Assembly (NCBI GenBank): GCA_963828415.1
Contig: CAWHEI010000012.1
Span: 372,001 to 436,000 of the forward strand
Reading direction: 5' to 3'
From: Sva-07 sp963828415
GTDB lineage: Bacteria; Actinomycetota; Acidimicrobiia; Acidimicrobiales; Ilumatobacteraceae
Length of the DNA stretch: 64,000 bases
A program made the position numbers and the translations under genes. Under the pieces are notes generated by a model, which made no database searches, was not told the origin of the DNA, and saw nothing but the letters and a program-made list of their open reading frames with translations. The first letter of the stretch is position 1; every line of letters begins with the position of its first letter. Shown here in pieces: positions 10,801-20,377 of the stretch.

Positions 10801-12529
10801 CGAGTCGAGCGACCGTTCCATGAACAGTGGGCGGAGACAACCCGTGTCGAGATCGGTCGTGTCGCTGCGACGCTGGCGAGCGGCCGCAACCGATCGCAGC
10901 ACCTGTCGCTCGAGCCCAACGATCCGTCCCGCCCCACGACGAGAGCGAAGCGGGACCAGCATCTCCTCGAACTCGAGGAGCGTCCCGCCGTTCCCTCGAT
11001 CACCTATCACGACTGGCTCGCGTGCGAGGTCGAGATCCGATCCCAGCGATTCCCCGCTCCGGCCAACCCTCCGTCACTCAGCGTGATCACGCCGGTGTAC
11101 TCCGGGACCGACGCCGGCCTGCTCGCCGAACTTGGATCGTGTTTGGCAGATCAGACCGTCACACCAGTCGAATGGATCATCGGGATCGACGGCGAGATCT
11201 CGGCGGATCTCAGGCAGCTCATCGACACGTTGGTCGCGTCCCGTGCCGTCCGGACCACAGGTGGGCCCAAGGTGGGAATCCTGGGCACGATGCGAGCCTG
11301 CCTCGCCGAATGTTCCGGCGAGTACCTGGTTCCGGTCGATGCCGACGATCTCCTCACGCCGGACGCTCTTGCGATCCTGGCCTCCGTGGCTGCTTCGGAA
11401 GACCTTCCGGACCTCGTCCACTCGGACGAGGACGTCCTCGACGGTGACCGGCACCGTGACCCGTTCCTGCGGCCCGACTGGGATCCGGTCCTGCATCTTT
11501 CGGGTTCCTACGTCTGGCACGCCCTGTGCATCAAGCGCACCACAGCGGTGGACCTCGGCTTGTACGACGACCCGAGTTTCGAGTGGTGCCACGACTGGGA
11601 CACCGTCGAACGCATCCGACGCGTCGGCGGACGCATCGTCCACGTGCCCGAAGTGTTGTATCACTGGCGACGTCACGCAGGCTCGAGCACGAACACCGAT
11701 CGCCCGGAATCGGCGCAGCAGGATTCGGTGAAGGCCATGTTCACTCGCATGGCGGCCGACACGGGACACCCCGAGCGCTACGAGGTCACCGAGTTTCCGC
11801 TGTGGCGCGGCGCCACCGAATTCCATCTACGACGGAAGCACCTCGACGCTCCCAGCGTCGCGCTCGTGTCGCTCGGCGAGATGAGCAATTACACGCGATC
11901 GAGTGTCGCTGCGAACGGGACATTTCCATTCGAGTCGGTTCACACGGGCCCGTCAGGTTCGGCGTCGATCGAGGAGCTTGCGGCGGTGCTCGACGGAATC
12001 AGCTCACGCTTCGTCTGGATCCTCGACTCCCACGCGCTCGTCGGTGGTTCCGACACCACCTGGGAAGCGGTGAAGTGGTTCGAGCTTCTGTCCGACATCG
12101 GGGTGGTGTGCGGTCGGGCGGTCGATCTGGACGGACGGGAGCGTCGCTTCCGGAGCGGAGTTCGAGGATCCGGACGTACGCCGGGTTTCAGGTCACCGAT
12201 GTCCGGACGATCGGCACAGGACCCAGGCCCGTATGCGATCGCATTCAAGCCGCATACGGTCCAGATGGTAGATGTTCGCTGCGTGATCTCAGACCGGGCT
12301 CGCCTGCTTCGGGCTCTGGACGGACTCCCCGCCTCCGTCTCGATCGACCGCAGCGGCCTCCTGCTGGCGAGATCGCTCGGAGCGGAGGGGTGGCGCGTGG
12401 TCTACTCCCCCCTGGTCAGCGCAGCGACGACGGAAATGCCGCATCCGGTCAAGCCCGAACAGCGCTGTCTCACGACCAGATCGCGGCCTCGGTCCCATGC
12501 TTGCAATGCAGGCCAGGCGATTCGTATGA
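7492..12529 (+). CDS. Giant multidomain glycosyltransferase: DxxWY repeats, WsaF-like GT, two GT2 domains
   Basis: The start is uncertain: a GTG at 7492 follows GGGAGAG, or the protein continues from the upstream methyltransferase. Four imperfect repeats of about 35-40 residues lie at 7680-8120, each with a DxxWY core (FDRHWYVIANPDVAAAG, FDRVWYLNEHPDVAALD, FDCEWYLARHPEVAAAN, FDPNWYIGTYPDVGDSD). A GT domain follows at about 8240-9340 (NVLLPGMGVRHLTGGPNTA), resembling WsaF-type rhamnosyltransferases. Then come GT2 domains at about 9480-10200 (YIVHLDHDDLLTADAL) and about 11080-11800 (YLVPVDADDLLTPDALAIL). A one-base error near 12460 moves the real end into a frame finishing GPMLAMQARRFV at TGA 12527-12529, overlapping the next ATG. 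Probably assembles several sugars of the exported glycan. Confidence 0.75.
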
Positions 12530-14007
12530 GCGATCGTCCACCGACTGACCCGCTCGCGGGCACGACGAGCCCCGCAGCGTCCTCCGACCAGTCGACCGGC
12601 ACTCACCCACCATCTCGTCGTAACTGGGGGTTCGCCGTGGGAGTCCTGGCATCTTCTCCTGCTGATCGTCGCCACCTACATTCCTGACCAGCCAGAACTC
12701 ACATTGTTTGACGAATGGGTCTACCTGGACGCCATCGACCAAGCGACCGATTTCGGTGTTGCCCAACGTGGAGAGTCGGTCCTCGGCGAGACCCTTGAGG
12801 TCCTCTCGTGCCGTGGTGTGCAGGCTTACGGGCTCATGGGCTCTCCCTGCGGAGGACCGTACATCTCCGGGGAGTACCCCCAGGGCGGGATCACCGGCGC
12901 CGACATCCACCCACCGACGTACTTCGTGCTCACGGCGGGCGGTGCTGCGGTCATTCGTGCGGTGGGGCTGTCGGACGACCTTCTGACCTCCAGCAGGATG
13001 ATGGGCGCAGTGTGGCTCTTCCTCGGGTTGGTCGGCATTGCGGTGCTCGGGGTGCAGCTTGGTGCGTCACTCGCGTCGGCAGTCGGCGCCGCCGGCGTAG
13101 TCGCCTCGCTCCCCTTGACCCGATACACGAACAGCTACCTGACCCCCGACAACCTCAACCTCGCGGTCGGAGCTCTCGTGATGCTTGCGGCACTCCGCTT
13201 CTCGAGCGGACGATGGCCCTGGTGGACGCTCGTCGTGGCTGGAGCAATCGGTGGCGCTGTCAAGACACAGAACGCCCTCGCGATCGGAGCGGCGATTGTC
13301 TTCCTGGCGTGGCATCTCGTCACGAACCGCAAGTCCGGCCCGCAGGCGCCGCGATCGGTACGTGCTCGGCGCAACAGGGTTGTTGCTCGGTTTCCTCGTC
13401 GTGCAGGCGATCTGGCAATTCGCACGATCACTCCTGGCCGTCGGCACTTCGCCTGATCAGGGCGTCTCGCAAACGCTCACCGCGAACCTGCTCGTTCGGG
13501 AGACCACCGCCTTCATTTTCCGGCTCGGCCAGAGTGTCACGAGCGACAGTGATCCGACGATCGCGTATTTCAGCGCGGCCCTGGTCGTCGCCGGCTGTTT
13601 CGGCGCTGCTGGTGTATCGGCAGTTCGATGACGAGAAGTGGGGCGTCGCAGCGGCGACCACGCTGCTCCTGGTGGTCGGGAGCCCTGCGCTCATTCTCGT
13701 CGTTCAGTTCGTCGTGGGCGAGGCGATCCCGTCCCCGGCGCGCTACGGCGGCTCGCTGCTTTCGCCGATGGCTGCCGTCACGGCTGCTGCGTTCGATACG
13801 CGGCGACGAGGTTTCGGTCTCGCTGCATTCGGCTCCTTCGTGAGTCGCAGTCATCGTCGCAGACAACCTGCTTCGTTGACCCACTCGACCGCGATACCGA
13901 TCCCGAACCGAGACGCTCCCCGAGTCCACGGCAGGACTGCTCGGCGTGCACGAGTGCACCGATTCAGCGGTCTGCCGTCGGGCTTCCCGAGTACGAGGAC
14001 GTCCTGA
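12526..14007 (+). CDS. Polytopic GT-C-like membrane protein, three frameshifts
   Basis: ATG at 12526 overlaps the preceding gene's stop. The cytoplasmic N-terminus (MSDRPPTDPLAGTT) is followed by a first transmembrane helix (HLLLLIVATYIPD) and an outer loop with LFDEWVYLDAIDQ, the acidic pair of GT39-like enzymes. About ten further hydrophobic segments follow, for example TLVVAGAIGGAVKTQNALAI and LVLLGFLVV-type stretches. The frame changes at a GGGGG run at about 12628, at about 13365 and at about 13610. The last stretch to read as protein is IPSPARYGGSLLSPMAAV; beyond about 13830 the frame is unreliable and overlaps the convergent methyltransferase gene, so the true end is probably earlier than 14007. 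Likely a membrane glycosyltransferase or glycan-processing protein. Confidence 0.6.
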
Positions 14008-14747
14008 CCGTCGAAACACACGGGGAAATGACCTGACCATGCACCCAGCCGAACGGGTCCACGCAACTCGAGACCCGCTCCACGTACGAACTGACCGAGA
14101 CAATGGTCGTCGTACGCAACGGCACCGGTGAGATGCTCGAGTTCGTTCACGAAACAGCCAGGTTGGTGCTCGTGTTCGAAACGGAGATCGAACTGGGTGA
14201 GATTCGTCCGCCTGGCCGATTCCAGAATGTCGTCATTCACCCGAAAGCATGTTGCGTAGACCGTCCCGCCGGGCTTGACGATACGCGCTGCCTCTACGAG
14301 AAAGTGGGTGAACTGATCGGGAAGCATGTGTGTGAAGACCGACTGTGCGAACACAAGGTCGACCGACGCGTCGTCTGCAGGCAACCGGACCTCGTCTGGC
14401 TGCAAGGTGCCCGAAGGATTGTGCAGGCTGTCGTGGATGTCGTGCCACACGAATCGGAAGTTCTGGTGCAGCGCCGTGATGTTCTGCTGACACCAGTCGA
14501 TGGACTCGCGAATGACGTCCGTACCCACGTACGAGCCGGTCGGACCGACGAGCTCGATCAGCGGTATGGCGTCCCTGCCGATCCCACATCCGATTTCGAC
14601 GACGTGAAGCCCGGAGGTGAGCGGATGTTGGCTGCTCACGTTCCGAATGTGCTGATCGGAGATCAGCTCGAAGGTGTCAGGGCCCCCGCCGGTTTTCAGC
14701 ATCAGATCGTTGGGGACGTCGAACCCGTGGAAGCGAGTGGTCAGCAT
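13851..14747 (-). CDS. SAM-dependent methyltransferase
   Basis: 298-residue frame from the ATG at 14747, last gene of the minus-strand amino-sugar operon, 34 bp after the 2-epimerase. The class I Rossmann fold shows motif I GLHVVEIGCGIGRDAIPLIE, an acidic residue after VGTDV, VDLVFAQSVFTHM and AARIVKPGGTVYATCF. It probably methylates a sugar hydroxyl or carboxyl of the glycan; the acceptor cannot be told. The final 30-odd residues after DVLVLGKPDGRP look non-native, and a TGA in the +1 frame at about 13975 suggests the real end lies there, with a one-base error. This would also remove the overlap with the convergent membrane gene. Confidence 0.8.
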   Translation of the reverse strand: MLTTRFHGFDVPNDLMLKTGGGPDTFELISDQHIRNVSSQHPLTSGLHVVEIGCGIGRDAIPLIELVGPTGSYVGTDVIRESIDWCQQNITALHQNFRFVWHDIHDSLHNPSGTLQPDEVRLPADDASVDLVFAQSVFTHMLPDQFTHFLVEAARIVKPGGTVYATCFRVNDDILESARRTNLTQFDLRFEHEHQPGCFVNELEHLTGAVAYDDHCLGQFVRGAGLELRGPVRLGAWSGHFPVCFDGQDVLVLGKPDGRPLNRCTRARRAVLPWTRGASRFGIGIAVEWVNEAGCLRR

Positions 14748-14781
14748 GCTGCGACACCGTACTTGCGGACCTGGTCTCAGT

Positions 14782-15903
14782 TCACTCCCGCCAGACGACG
14801 CGGCGCACGTAGTCGGTGTAGCTGAGGATCAGCTTGCAGACCTTCCAGGACACGTCGAGCGGGCTGTAGTCCTCGGGTAGGGCGGGCGGACCGACCGTCT
14901 CGAACTGACGAACTGTCAGTTCGATTGCTTCGAGAAGTCGCTCCTGTCCCACGCCCGTCATCACGACGACGCCGTTGTCCATCCCCTCGGGTCGTTCATG
15001 CGCTTCGCGGACGGTGACTGCCGGGAATCCCAGCATCGAGGATTCCTCGGTGATCGTGCCGCTGTCGGAGATTGCACAGTAGGCGTGGAGCTGCAGGGCC
15101 AGATAGTCCGGCAGACCAAGCGGTGCCATGGCTCGGACTCGCGGATCGAAGTGGTGCCCAGCCGCCTCGAGCCGCAGACGCGTCCTGGGGTGGGTCGACA
15201 GGATGACCGGAAGGTCGTGTACCCGGGCCACCTCGTTGACGGAATCGACGAGCGCCGCCAGGTGGAGCGGGCTGTCGACGTTCTCCTCGCGGTGAATGCT
15301 GACGATGAAGTACCGGCGAGAATCGACCTCCAGGCGCTCGAGCACGTCGGATTCCTCGATCAGCGATCGATAGTGCTCGATGACCTCGCGCTGCGGCGAC
15401 CCGGTCTTGATGGTGCGATCGGGCGGAAGTCCTTCGGCCAGAAGGTAGCGACGAGCATGTTCCGTGTACGGCAGGTTGATGTCACTGAGGTGATCGACAA
15501 CCTTGCGATTGATCTCCTCCGGCACCCGTTGATCGAAGCATCGGTTCCCGGCCTCCATGTGGAAGATCGGGATACGGCGCCGCTTCGCCATCAGGACGCA
15601 CAACGCACTGTTGGTGTCTCCCAACACCAGGAGCGCGTCCGGTGCCTCCTTCTCGAAGACCTCGTCCGTGCGCACAAGCACATTGGCGATCGTCGACGCG
15701 AGACCATCGCCGGCGACGTCGAGGAAGTAGTCGGGAGCACGGATCTGGAGTTCGTCGAAGAAGACCTGATTGAGCTCGTGGTCGAAGTTCTGGCCCGTGT
15801 GCACCAGCACGTGCTCACCCATTTCGTCGAGACGCGCGATCACCCGGCTCAACTTGATCAGTTCCGGGCGGGTGCCCACGACCGTCATGACCTTCACGTC
15901 GAC
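14782..15903 (-). CDS. UDP-N-acetyl sugar 2-epimerase (WbjD/WbvD/CapG-like)
   Basis: 373 residues from the GTG at 15903 (VDVKVMTVVGTRPELIKLSR), chosen because it matches the family N-terminus and overlaps the upstream reductase end by 10 bp. UDP-GlcNAc 2-epimerase superfamily: VHTGQNFDHELNQVFF, LLVLGDTNSAL, FHMEAGNRCFD, RVPEEINRKVVDHLSD, and SDSGTITEESSMLGFP at the UDP-binding site. In a cassette with a 4,6-dehydratase and an RmlD-like reductase it should invert C2 of the UDP-L-talose- or L-rhamnose-type intermediate, the last step to UDP-L-FucNAc or UDP-L-QuiNAc. It is not a generic WecB, judging by its neighbours. Cytosolic. Confidence 0.88.
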   Translation of the reverse strand, partial: VDVKVMTVVGTRPELIKLSRVIARLDEMGEHVLVHTGQNFDHELNQVFFDELQIRAPDYFLDVAGDGLASTIANVLVRTDEVFEKEAPDALLVLGDTNSALCVLMAKRRRIPIFHMEAGNRCFDQRVPEEINRKVVDHLSDINLPYTEHARRYLLAEGLPPDRTIKTGSPQREVIEHYRSLIEESDVLERLEVDSRRYFIVSIHREENVDSPLHLAALVDSVNEVARVHDLPVILSTHPRTRLRLEAAGHHFDPRVRAMAPLGLPDYLALQLHAYCAISDSGTITEESSMLGFPAVTVREAHERPEGMDNGVVVMTGVGQERLLEAIELTVRQFETVGPPALPEDYSPLDVSWKVCKLILSYTDYVRRVVWRE

Positions 15904-16781
15904 GCCCCCAACCCACTGTACGAGGGCTCGTCGGCAACGAAATCGGCCAACATCTGATCCCAACTCGGAACCACGATTCCCGTGTGGTTCTCGAACCGGC
16001 TCCCGTCGAGACTGCGGTCGCACTCCATCTCAACGTCACGCTCGACATCGATCCCGAGCGCAAGCAACTCATTCAGCCGAACAATCAGTTCATACTTCGT
16101 GATCGGCGTCGAGGCGACCTGCCATACGCCCGAAAGGTCCGGGTGCTCGTCGATGATCCGGGAAACGATCCGAGCAAGCGCCATCGTCGTCACACCGCTG
16201 TAGACGGCGCGATCGAAGCCTTTCACCTGCTGGTCACGGCTGGAGAGGATCCACTCGAAGAAGCTCGTCGAACCGCTGATCTGGCGACCGACGATCGACG
16301 TGCGGATCGTCAGCCCCTCCTCGGTCGCAGTCTCGCCGAGCAACTTGCTTCGACCATACAGATCGACGGGATCGGGGATGTCGTCCTCCGTGTACATGCC
16401 TCGGTGTCCGGAGAACACGCAGTCAGTACTGAGGTGGATCAAGCGCGCGCCCCTGTCGGAGCACAGGACAGCCAACCGATGCGGGAGCAGCGAATTGCAC
16501 TCGATGCTCTGCAGCGCATCCTTCGCAGCGCTCAGTTGCTTGACGATTCCCACGCAATTGAGCACCACGTCAGGCCCGACCGTGTCGAGGACCTGCTCGA
16601 CTTGGCGGACGTCGAGGACATCGACGCCATCGATACAGAAGTCCCTCGACACGAACCGCGCGATGGCAGACCGATCAGTCCACTCGGAACGGATTGTTCC
16701 GACGACGTCGTGCGAGTCGGTCAGCAACCGGCATGCCATGTGACCCATCATCCCACCGGCGCCGAGTACCAGAACCCTCAT
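15894..16781 (-). CDS. RmlD-like NAD(P)-dependent sugar reductase (WbvR-like)
   Basis: 295 residues from the ATG at 16781. Rossmann motif MRVLVLGAGGMMGHMACRLL, then VVLNCVGIVKQLSAAKD, LIHLSTDCVFSGHRG and the catalytic YGRSKLLGE (YxxxK). The fold and length match dTDP-4-dehydrorhamnose reductase. It lacks the C-terminal cupin half found in CapF/WbjC of the L-FucNAc pathway (about 370 residues). In characterised systems the RmlD-type enzyme WbvR directs the same intermediate to UDP-L-QuiNAc, so that product, or its 2-epimer precursor L-RhaNAc, is the better guess here; this is inference. It lies between its pathway partners with a 10-bp overlap downstream. Confidence 0.82.
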   Translation of the reverse strand: MRVLVLGAGGMMGHMACRLLTDSHDVVGTIRSEWTDRSAIARFVSRDFCIDGVDVLDVRQVEQVLDTVGPDVVLNCVGIVKQLSAAKDALQSIECNSLLPHRLAVLCSDRGARLIHLSTDCVFSGHRGMYTEDDIPDPVDLYGRSKLLGETATEEGLTIRTSIVGRQISGSTSFFEWILSSRDQQVKGFDRAVYSGVTTMALARIVSRIIDEHPDLSGVWQVASTPITKYELIVRLNELLALGIDVERDVEMECDRSLDGSRFENHTGIVVPSWDQMLADFVADEPSYSGLGAST

Positions 16782-16823
16782 GAACGACGACGGTCCGATT
16801 CGGAACCGGCGACGTCGGCGACA

Positions 16824-17894
16824 TCAACGCAGGAGTTCATCGTCGAGTTCTTCCACGCGGTCGGACAGCAGCAGCTGGTTCTGTTCGAGCAAGGCTCTGG
16901 TGCCGTCCCGATCCATCACGAACCGGTCGGAGCTGAACTCGCCGACGAGCGCCGGTGGGGCCTGATCGCCGCGGTCCACCTCCGGGAGCATCGATCGGAT
17001 CGCGAAGTACTCCCCACGCTCGACCGTTCTCGTTGCTTCCTCGTCGGAGATCAGGGACTCGTGGACCTTTTCGCCGGGCCGAATTCCGATGATCCTTGTC
17101 TCGATTGGCCGGTCGCCGATGAGGATCTCGGCAATGTCGGTCACCAGCGCAGCCGGCACCCTGGGAATGAATGTCTCCCCAGGTGCGGCGTACTCCACCG
17201 CAGCGACGATCGTGTCCACTGCCTGCTCCAGACTGAGGAGAAACCTGGTCATGTCCGGCGTGGTGATGGTGACGGGCCCACCGGCGCGGATCTGATCGTG
17301 GAACAGCGGGATCACCGATCCTCGCGAAGCGAGCACGTTTCCGTAGCGGGCGCACACGAAACGTGTGACCTCGGAGCGGAGATTCGCCGCAAGGAAGATT
17401 CGCTCCTGCAGGGCCTTGGTCATCCCCATGACGTTGACTGGTTTGCACGCCTTGTCGGTCGAGATTCCGACCACGGTCTCCACGGGGAGCCGAAGTTCGC
17501 TGATCGCCCGAACGATGTTCTCCGGGCCCTCGATGTTGGTTCGCACCGCCTCGTAGGGAAAGTATTCGCATGACGGCACCTGCTTCAGTGCTGCGGCATT
17601 GAACACGATGTCGGCCTGGGAGCACACTCGTGCGACCGACGCGAAGTCTCGAACGTCACCGATCGCGAACTCGAGCGTCCGCTCGAAGTTGTGGAAGATG
17701 ACCTCATCGGTCGCCACTCTCCGCTGGAGGTACGACATCCGCATCTCGTGCTGCTTGGCCTCGTCGCGACTGAAGATGATGACACGCTCCGGAGTGCCAT
17801 GACGTCCAGACAGAATTCTTTTCGTCAATGTCTTGCCGAGCGAGCCCGTGCCGCCCGTGATGAGGATGCGCTTGCCTCCGAAAATGTCAGTCAT
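16824..17894 (-). CDS. UDP-GlcNAc 4,6-dehydratase (inverting), WbjB/WbvB/CapE-like
   Basis: 356 residues from the ATG at 17894. Extended SDR: ILITGGTGSLGKTLTKRIL, FAIGDVRDFASV, FNAAALKQVPSCEYFPYEA, VVGISTDKACKPVNVMGMTK and FVCARYGNVLASRGSVIPLF. The YxxxK tyrosine is replaced by Met (VMGMTK), as in the CapD/CapE/PseB branch, which identifies it as a 4,6-dehydratase/5-epimerase of UDP-GlcNAc rather than an ordinary epimerase. It gives the 4-keto-6-deoxy L-sugar used by the two genes downstream. It follows the GT4 gene by 16 bp in the same operon. The C-terminal tail after LVGEFSSDRF is longer than usual and acidic. Confidence 0.9.
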   Translation of the reverse strand: MTDIFGGKRILITGGTGSLGKTLTKRILSGRHGTPERVIIFSRDEAKQHEMRMSYLQRRVATDEVIFHNFERTLEFAIGDVRDFASVARVCSQADIVFNAAALKQVPSCEYFPYEAVRTNIEGPENIVRAISELRLPVETVVGISTDKACKPVNVMGMTKALQERIFLAANLRSEVTRFVCARYGNVLASRGSVIPLFHDQIRAGGPVTITTPDMTRFLLSLEQAVDTIVAAVEYAAPGETFIPRVPAALVTDIAEILIGDRPIETRIIGIRPGEKVHESLISDEEATRTVERGEYFAIRSMLPEVDRGDQAPPALVGEFSSDRFVMDRDGTRALLEQNQLLLSDRVEELDDELLR

Positions 17895-17910
17895 GCGCGG
17901 CCGATCGTAC

Positions 17911-19125
17911 TCAGCGGTCGCCGCGCTTCTCGACCACCCGGAGGATCGCCTGCTCGAAGTTCTCGATCGCTCGATCCCAGCTGCACTCGTCCTCCATCGT
18001 CCGTCTCGCGAGCTGACCGGCAGTCCGACGTTCCTCGGGCTGATCGAGAAGCCGTATCACCGCTCCGACGAACGATGCTCCGGGTTCGCGGTACAGCGCA
18101 CCGGCACCCTCGGGGATGAGTCCCTGGATCCCCTCGAGCCTCGTACTCACGGTGGGAAGCCCGCAGCCCGCGTATTGCAGCATCTTGCCGGGGAGCGCGC
18201 AGTGGGTCACCAACTCTTCCTCGAACGGCGTGATCGCGACATCACCGAGACGAAGGTGATCGGCGAGTTCGGGGTAGTCGATGAATCCGGTGAACACGAC
18301 CTGCGACCCGAGACCCGAGTCCGCAACTCGCTGCCGGAGATCGCCATCCGCCTCGCCACCCCCGATGAGCAACAGCTTCACATCAGGTCGGCGCCGCAGC
18401 GTCTCGGCGATGCCATCGATGAACCAGTCGAGCCCACTGAACCGGTAGAACGTGCCCATGAACAGCACGACCCGGTCGGACTCGGCGATCCCGTAGCGCT
18501 CGGCAAGTCGGACCGGCCGCTCGCCGGGAGCGAACCGTTCGAGGTCGAGGCCGGGATAGTCGACCGAGACGTCCGGTCGCGCAGCGCCGTTGGCGATGGC
18601 GTAGCGCCGCATCGCCACGTTGTTCGCCGACACCCCGTCCACTCTTTCGAGGATGAAACGCTCGGCCCGTCGGATCGCGCGTCTGAACGTGCTGCTGCGC
18701 AGTTCATGCGACACGTCGATCGACCTGAAGAGCACCGGGACGCCGTAGTGATGAGCCAGCCAGACGGTCTGCCAGCCGTTCGTCGGCACGCCGTACAGGA
18801 CGACGGCGTCGTAGCCACCGTCGCGCAGTTCCCGGCGAAGAGTCGGTACCTGGGCAACCGGTGCGATCAGGCGATCCAGTGGCGGCGGGGCGACACGCCC
18901 GGGCGTGACGACGCGCACGGAGGCTCCGTCGTGTGCTCGTGCCACGCCGGTCACCTCCCGAGTGCGCAGGTCGACGTACCGAGCCCAACCAGCCGGATCC
19001 TCGTCCTCGGCGAAATCGACGAACGACACCTCGTGCCCCCTCGACGAGAGCAACTCGGGGAAGTCGTGGATCTCGTAGACCACCTTGCGCATGTAGTTGA
19101 CTTCGTGGACAAACAAAATGCGCAT
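17911..19125 (-). CDS. GT4 glycosyltransferase (GT-B fold)
   Basis: 404 residues from the ATG at 19125. The N-terminus MRILFVHEVNYMRKVVYEIH is the GT-B N-lobe. C-lobe signatures are VVLFMGTFYRFSGLDWFID, LLLIGGGEADGDL, VVFTGFIDYPELADHL and the EX7E-type region HCALPGKMLQYAGCGLPTVS. It sits directly upstream of the UDP-L-aminosugar genes, so transfer of L-FucNAc or L-QuiNAc is a reasonable inference (compare WbjE/WbvE). There is no membrane segment; such enzymes act at the inner membrane face on a lipid-linked acceptor. The gene is intact. Confidence 0.85.
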   Translation of the reverse strand: MRILFVHEVNYMRKVVYEIHDFPELLSSRGHEVSFVDFAEDEDPAGWARYVDLRTREVTGVARAHDGASVRVVTPGRVAPPPLDRLIAPVAQVPTLRRELRDGGYDAVVLYGVPTNGWQTVWLAHHYGVPVLFRSIDVSHELRSSTFRRAIRRAERFILERVDGVSANNVAMRRYAIANGAARPDVSVDYPGLDLERFAPGERPVRLAERYGIAESDRVVLFMGTFYRFSGLDWFIDGIAETLRRRPDVKLLLIGGGEADGDLRQRVADSGLGSQVVFTGFIDYPELADHLRLGDVAITPFEEELVTHCALPGKMLQYAGCGLPTVSTRLEGIQGLIPEGAGALYREPGASFVGAVIRLLDQPEERRTAGQLARRTMEDECSWDRAIENFEQAILRVVEKRGDR

Positions 19126-19151
19126 GGTGGCTCCGAGAGTGTTGACGGCGG

Positions 19152-19913
19152 TCAGAGTCGGGTCGTCCCGGTTCCGACCGGGCCGTCGGCCACGACCGTG
19201 GCGACCGGGCAGGGCGGAATGTTGAAGTGAAGCCGAGCACCGACGACGACGAGAGCTCGAATCGTCAATCGAGCTGCCGCAACCGGCGAGGCCGACGATT
19301 GACCGTGGGTTCGTGCTCGCATGCGAACGGGAAGCTCGACGACTGAGTAGCCGGCCCGACCGGCCGTTGCCACAGCTTCGTACGTGTCACCGAGGTAGTG
19401 CGCAGGGAACTCGGCTGCGAATGCGGACAAGAGCGGTTCGGCGAACAACCGGAATCCAGATGTGGCGTCGCTGATGGCGGTGCCGGTCGCTCGACTCGCC
19501 GATCGCGCGAGCAACCTCATCACGAACCGTCTGACAAGACCGACGTCGAACCCGTCAGCATCCGGATGGAATCGACTGCCGATGACGAGATGCGCGCCTG
19601 ATGCGGCCTGAGCGGCGACGAGTGCGGCGATCTCGGACGGAATGTGCTGACCATCGGCATCGCATTGGACGACGGCGTCGTAGCCGCGCTCGACGGCGTA
19701 CCTGAATCCGCAGCGGAGAGCACCACCGACACCGAGGTTGATGGGCAGTCGCATCACCGCTGCGCCGGCCACAGCAGCCGTCCTGCTCGTTGCATCCTTG
19801 GATCCGTCGTCCACCACCAGGACGTCGAACCCGGCCGACCGGATCCCGGCGACCACGTCGTGGACCGACCGTTCCTCGTTCCAGGCGGGAACGACGACGA
19901 GCAGGCGGCTCAC
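19152..19913 (-). CDS. GT2 glycosyltransferase, polyprenyl-phosphate-sugar synthase type
   Basis: 253 residues from the GTG at 19913, which overlaps the DUF2304 gene stop (GTGA). The single GT-A domain starts LLVVVPAWNEERSVHDVV, with VLVVDDGSKDAT, NLGVGGALRCGFRYA, DAVVQCDADGQHIPSEI (DAD metal site), and SDATSGFRLF. The length and the DPM1/GtrB-like motif order suggest transfer of a sugar to polyprenyl phosphate. No C-terminal membrane helices are evident; the adjacent DUF2304 membrane protein may supply them, since this pair is a common bacterial gene couple. The polyprenyl-linked sugar could feed the GT-C enzymes of the locus. Confidence 0.82.
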   Translation of the reverse strand: MSRLLVVVPAWNEERSVHDVVAGIRSAGFDVLVVDDGSKDATSRTAAVAGAAVMRLPINLGVGGALRCGFRYAVERGYDAVVQCDADGQHIPSEIAALVAAQAASGAHLVIGSRFHPDADGFDVGLVRRFVMRLLARSASRATGTAISDATSGFRLFAEPLLSAFAAEFPAHYLGDTYEAVATAGRAGYSVVELPVRMRARTHGQSSASPVAAARLTIRALVVVGARLHFNIPPCPVATVVADGPVGTGTTRL

Positions 19914-20299
19914 GAGTCGTCCATCTGCCCGACGACGGTGTCCTCGAGCTGCCGTTCGAGCAGCGCGTGAGCCTCTGCCAGGTCACGCACCTGAGTCTGC
20001 AGGCCGGAGACGGAGATCGACAGGAGAATCGTGATGGACAGCAGAACGACACTTGCGGTAGCGAGCAGGAGGCCGGTTGGCGACATCCCGAAAAGTTCCG
20101 ACAATGGTTCGACCAGCGGAGTCAGCAGTGCTCCTACTACGCCGAACAACGCGATCAGCGTCCATCCAATGGCATATCGCAGCGAGATGCGTTGTCTGCG
20201 TGCCAATAGGCCAGTGAGGGCGAGCAGGACGATTCCTCCTGCTGCGATGAGAAGCGCCTGTCGGAGTCCAAATGACACCGCGGTAGTGTAGAGCGACAC
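19910..20299 (-). CDS. DUF2304 family membrane protein
   Basis: 129 residues from a GTG at 20299 (VSLYTTAVSFGLRQALLIAA); a second possible GTG is at 20278. Three hydrophobic segments (LLIAAGGIVLLALTGLLAR, YAIGWTLIALFGVVGALLTP, TGLLLATASVVLLSITILL) are followed by a short coiled coil (LQTQVRDLAEAHALLERQL). This is the DUF2304 layout, and the family usually lies next to a GT2 of polyprenyl-phosphate type, as here with a 4-bp overlap. It is probably a membrane partner of that enzyme. The upstream GTG lies only 4 bp from the most upstream possible start of the divergent flippase gene, so one of those starts must be later. Confidence 0.8.
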   Translation of the reverse strand: MSLYTTAVSFGLRQALLIAAGGIVLLALTGLLARRQRISLRYAIGWTLIALFGVVGALLTPLVEPLSELFGMSPTGLLLATASVVLLSITILLSISVSGLQTQVRDLAEAHALLERQLEDTVVGQMDDS

Positions 20300-20377
20300 T
20301 CCGTGGACACCAGCCCTGCCTCCCGGGCTCGCAGACAGCTCCGCCCACCACCGGATAGATTCCGAACTGCGCTCCGC

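Noticed and set aside
12526..14007. Pseudogene remnant of a GT-C protein
   Set aside because: All segments keep good hydrophobic pattern and codon use, and three one-base changes restore it, as in genes that must be functional such as sufD.
15984..17573. 529-residue plus-strand open frame
   Set aside because: Antisense to the reductase and 4,6-dehydratase genes of the amino-sugar cassette.
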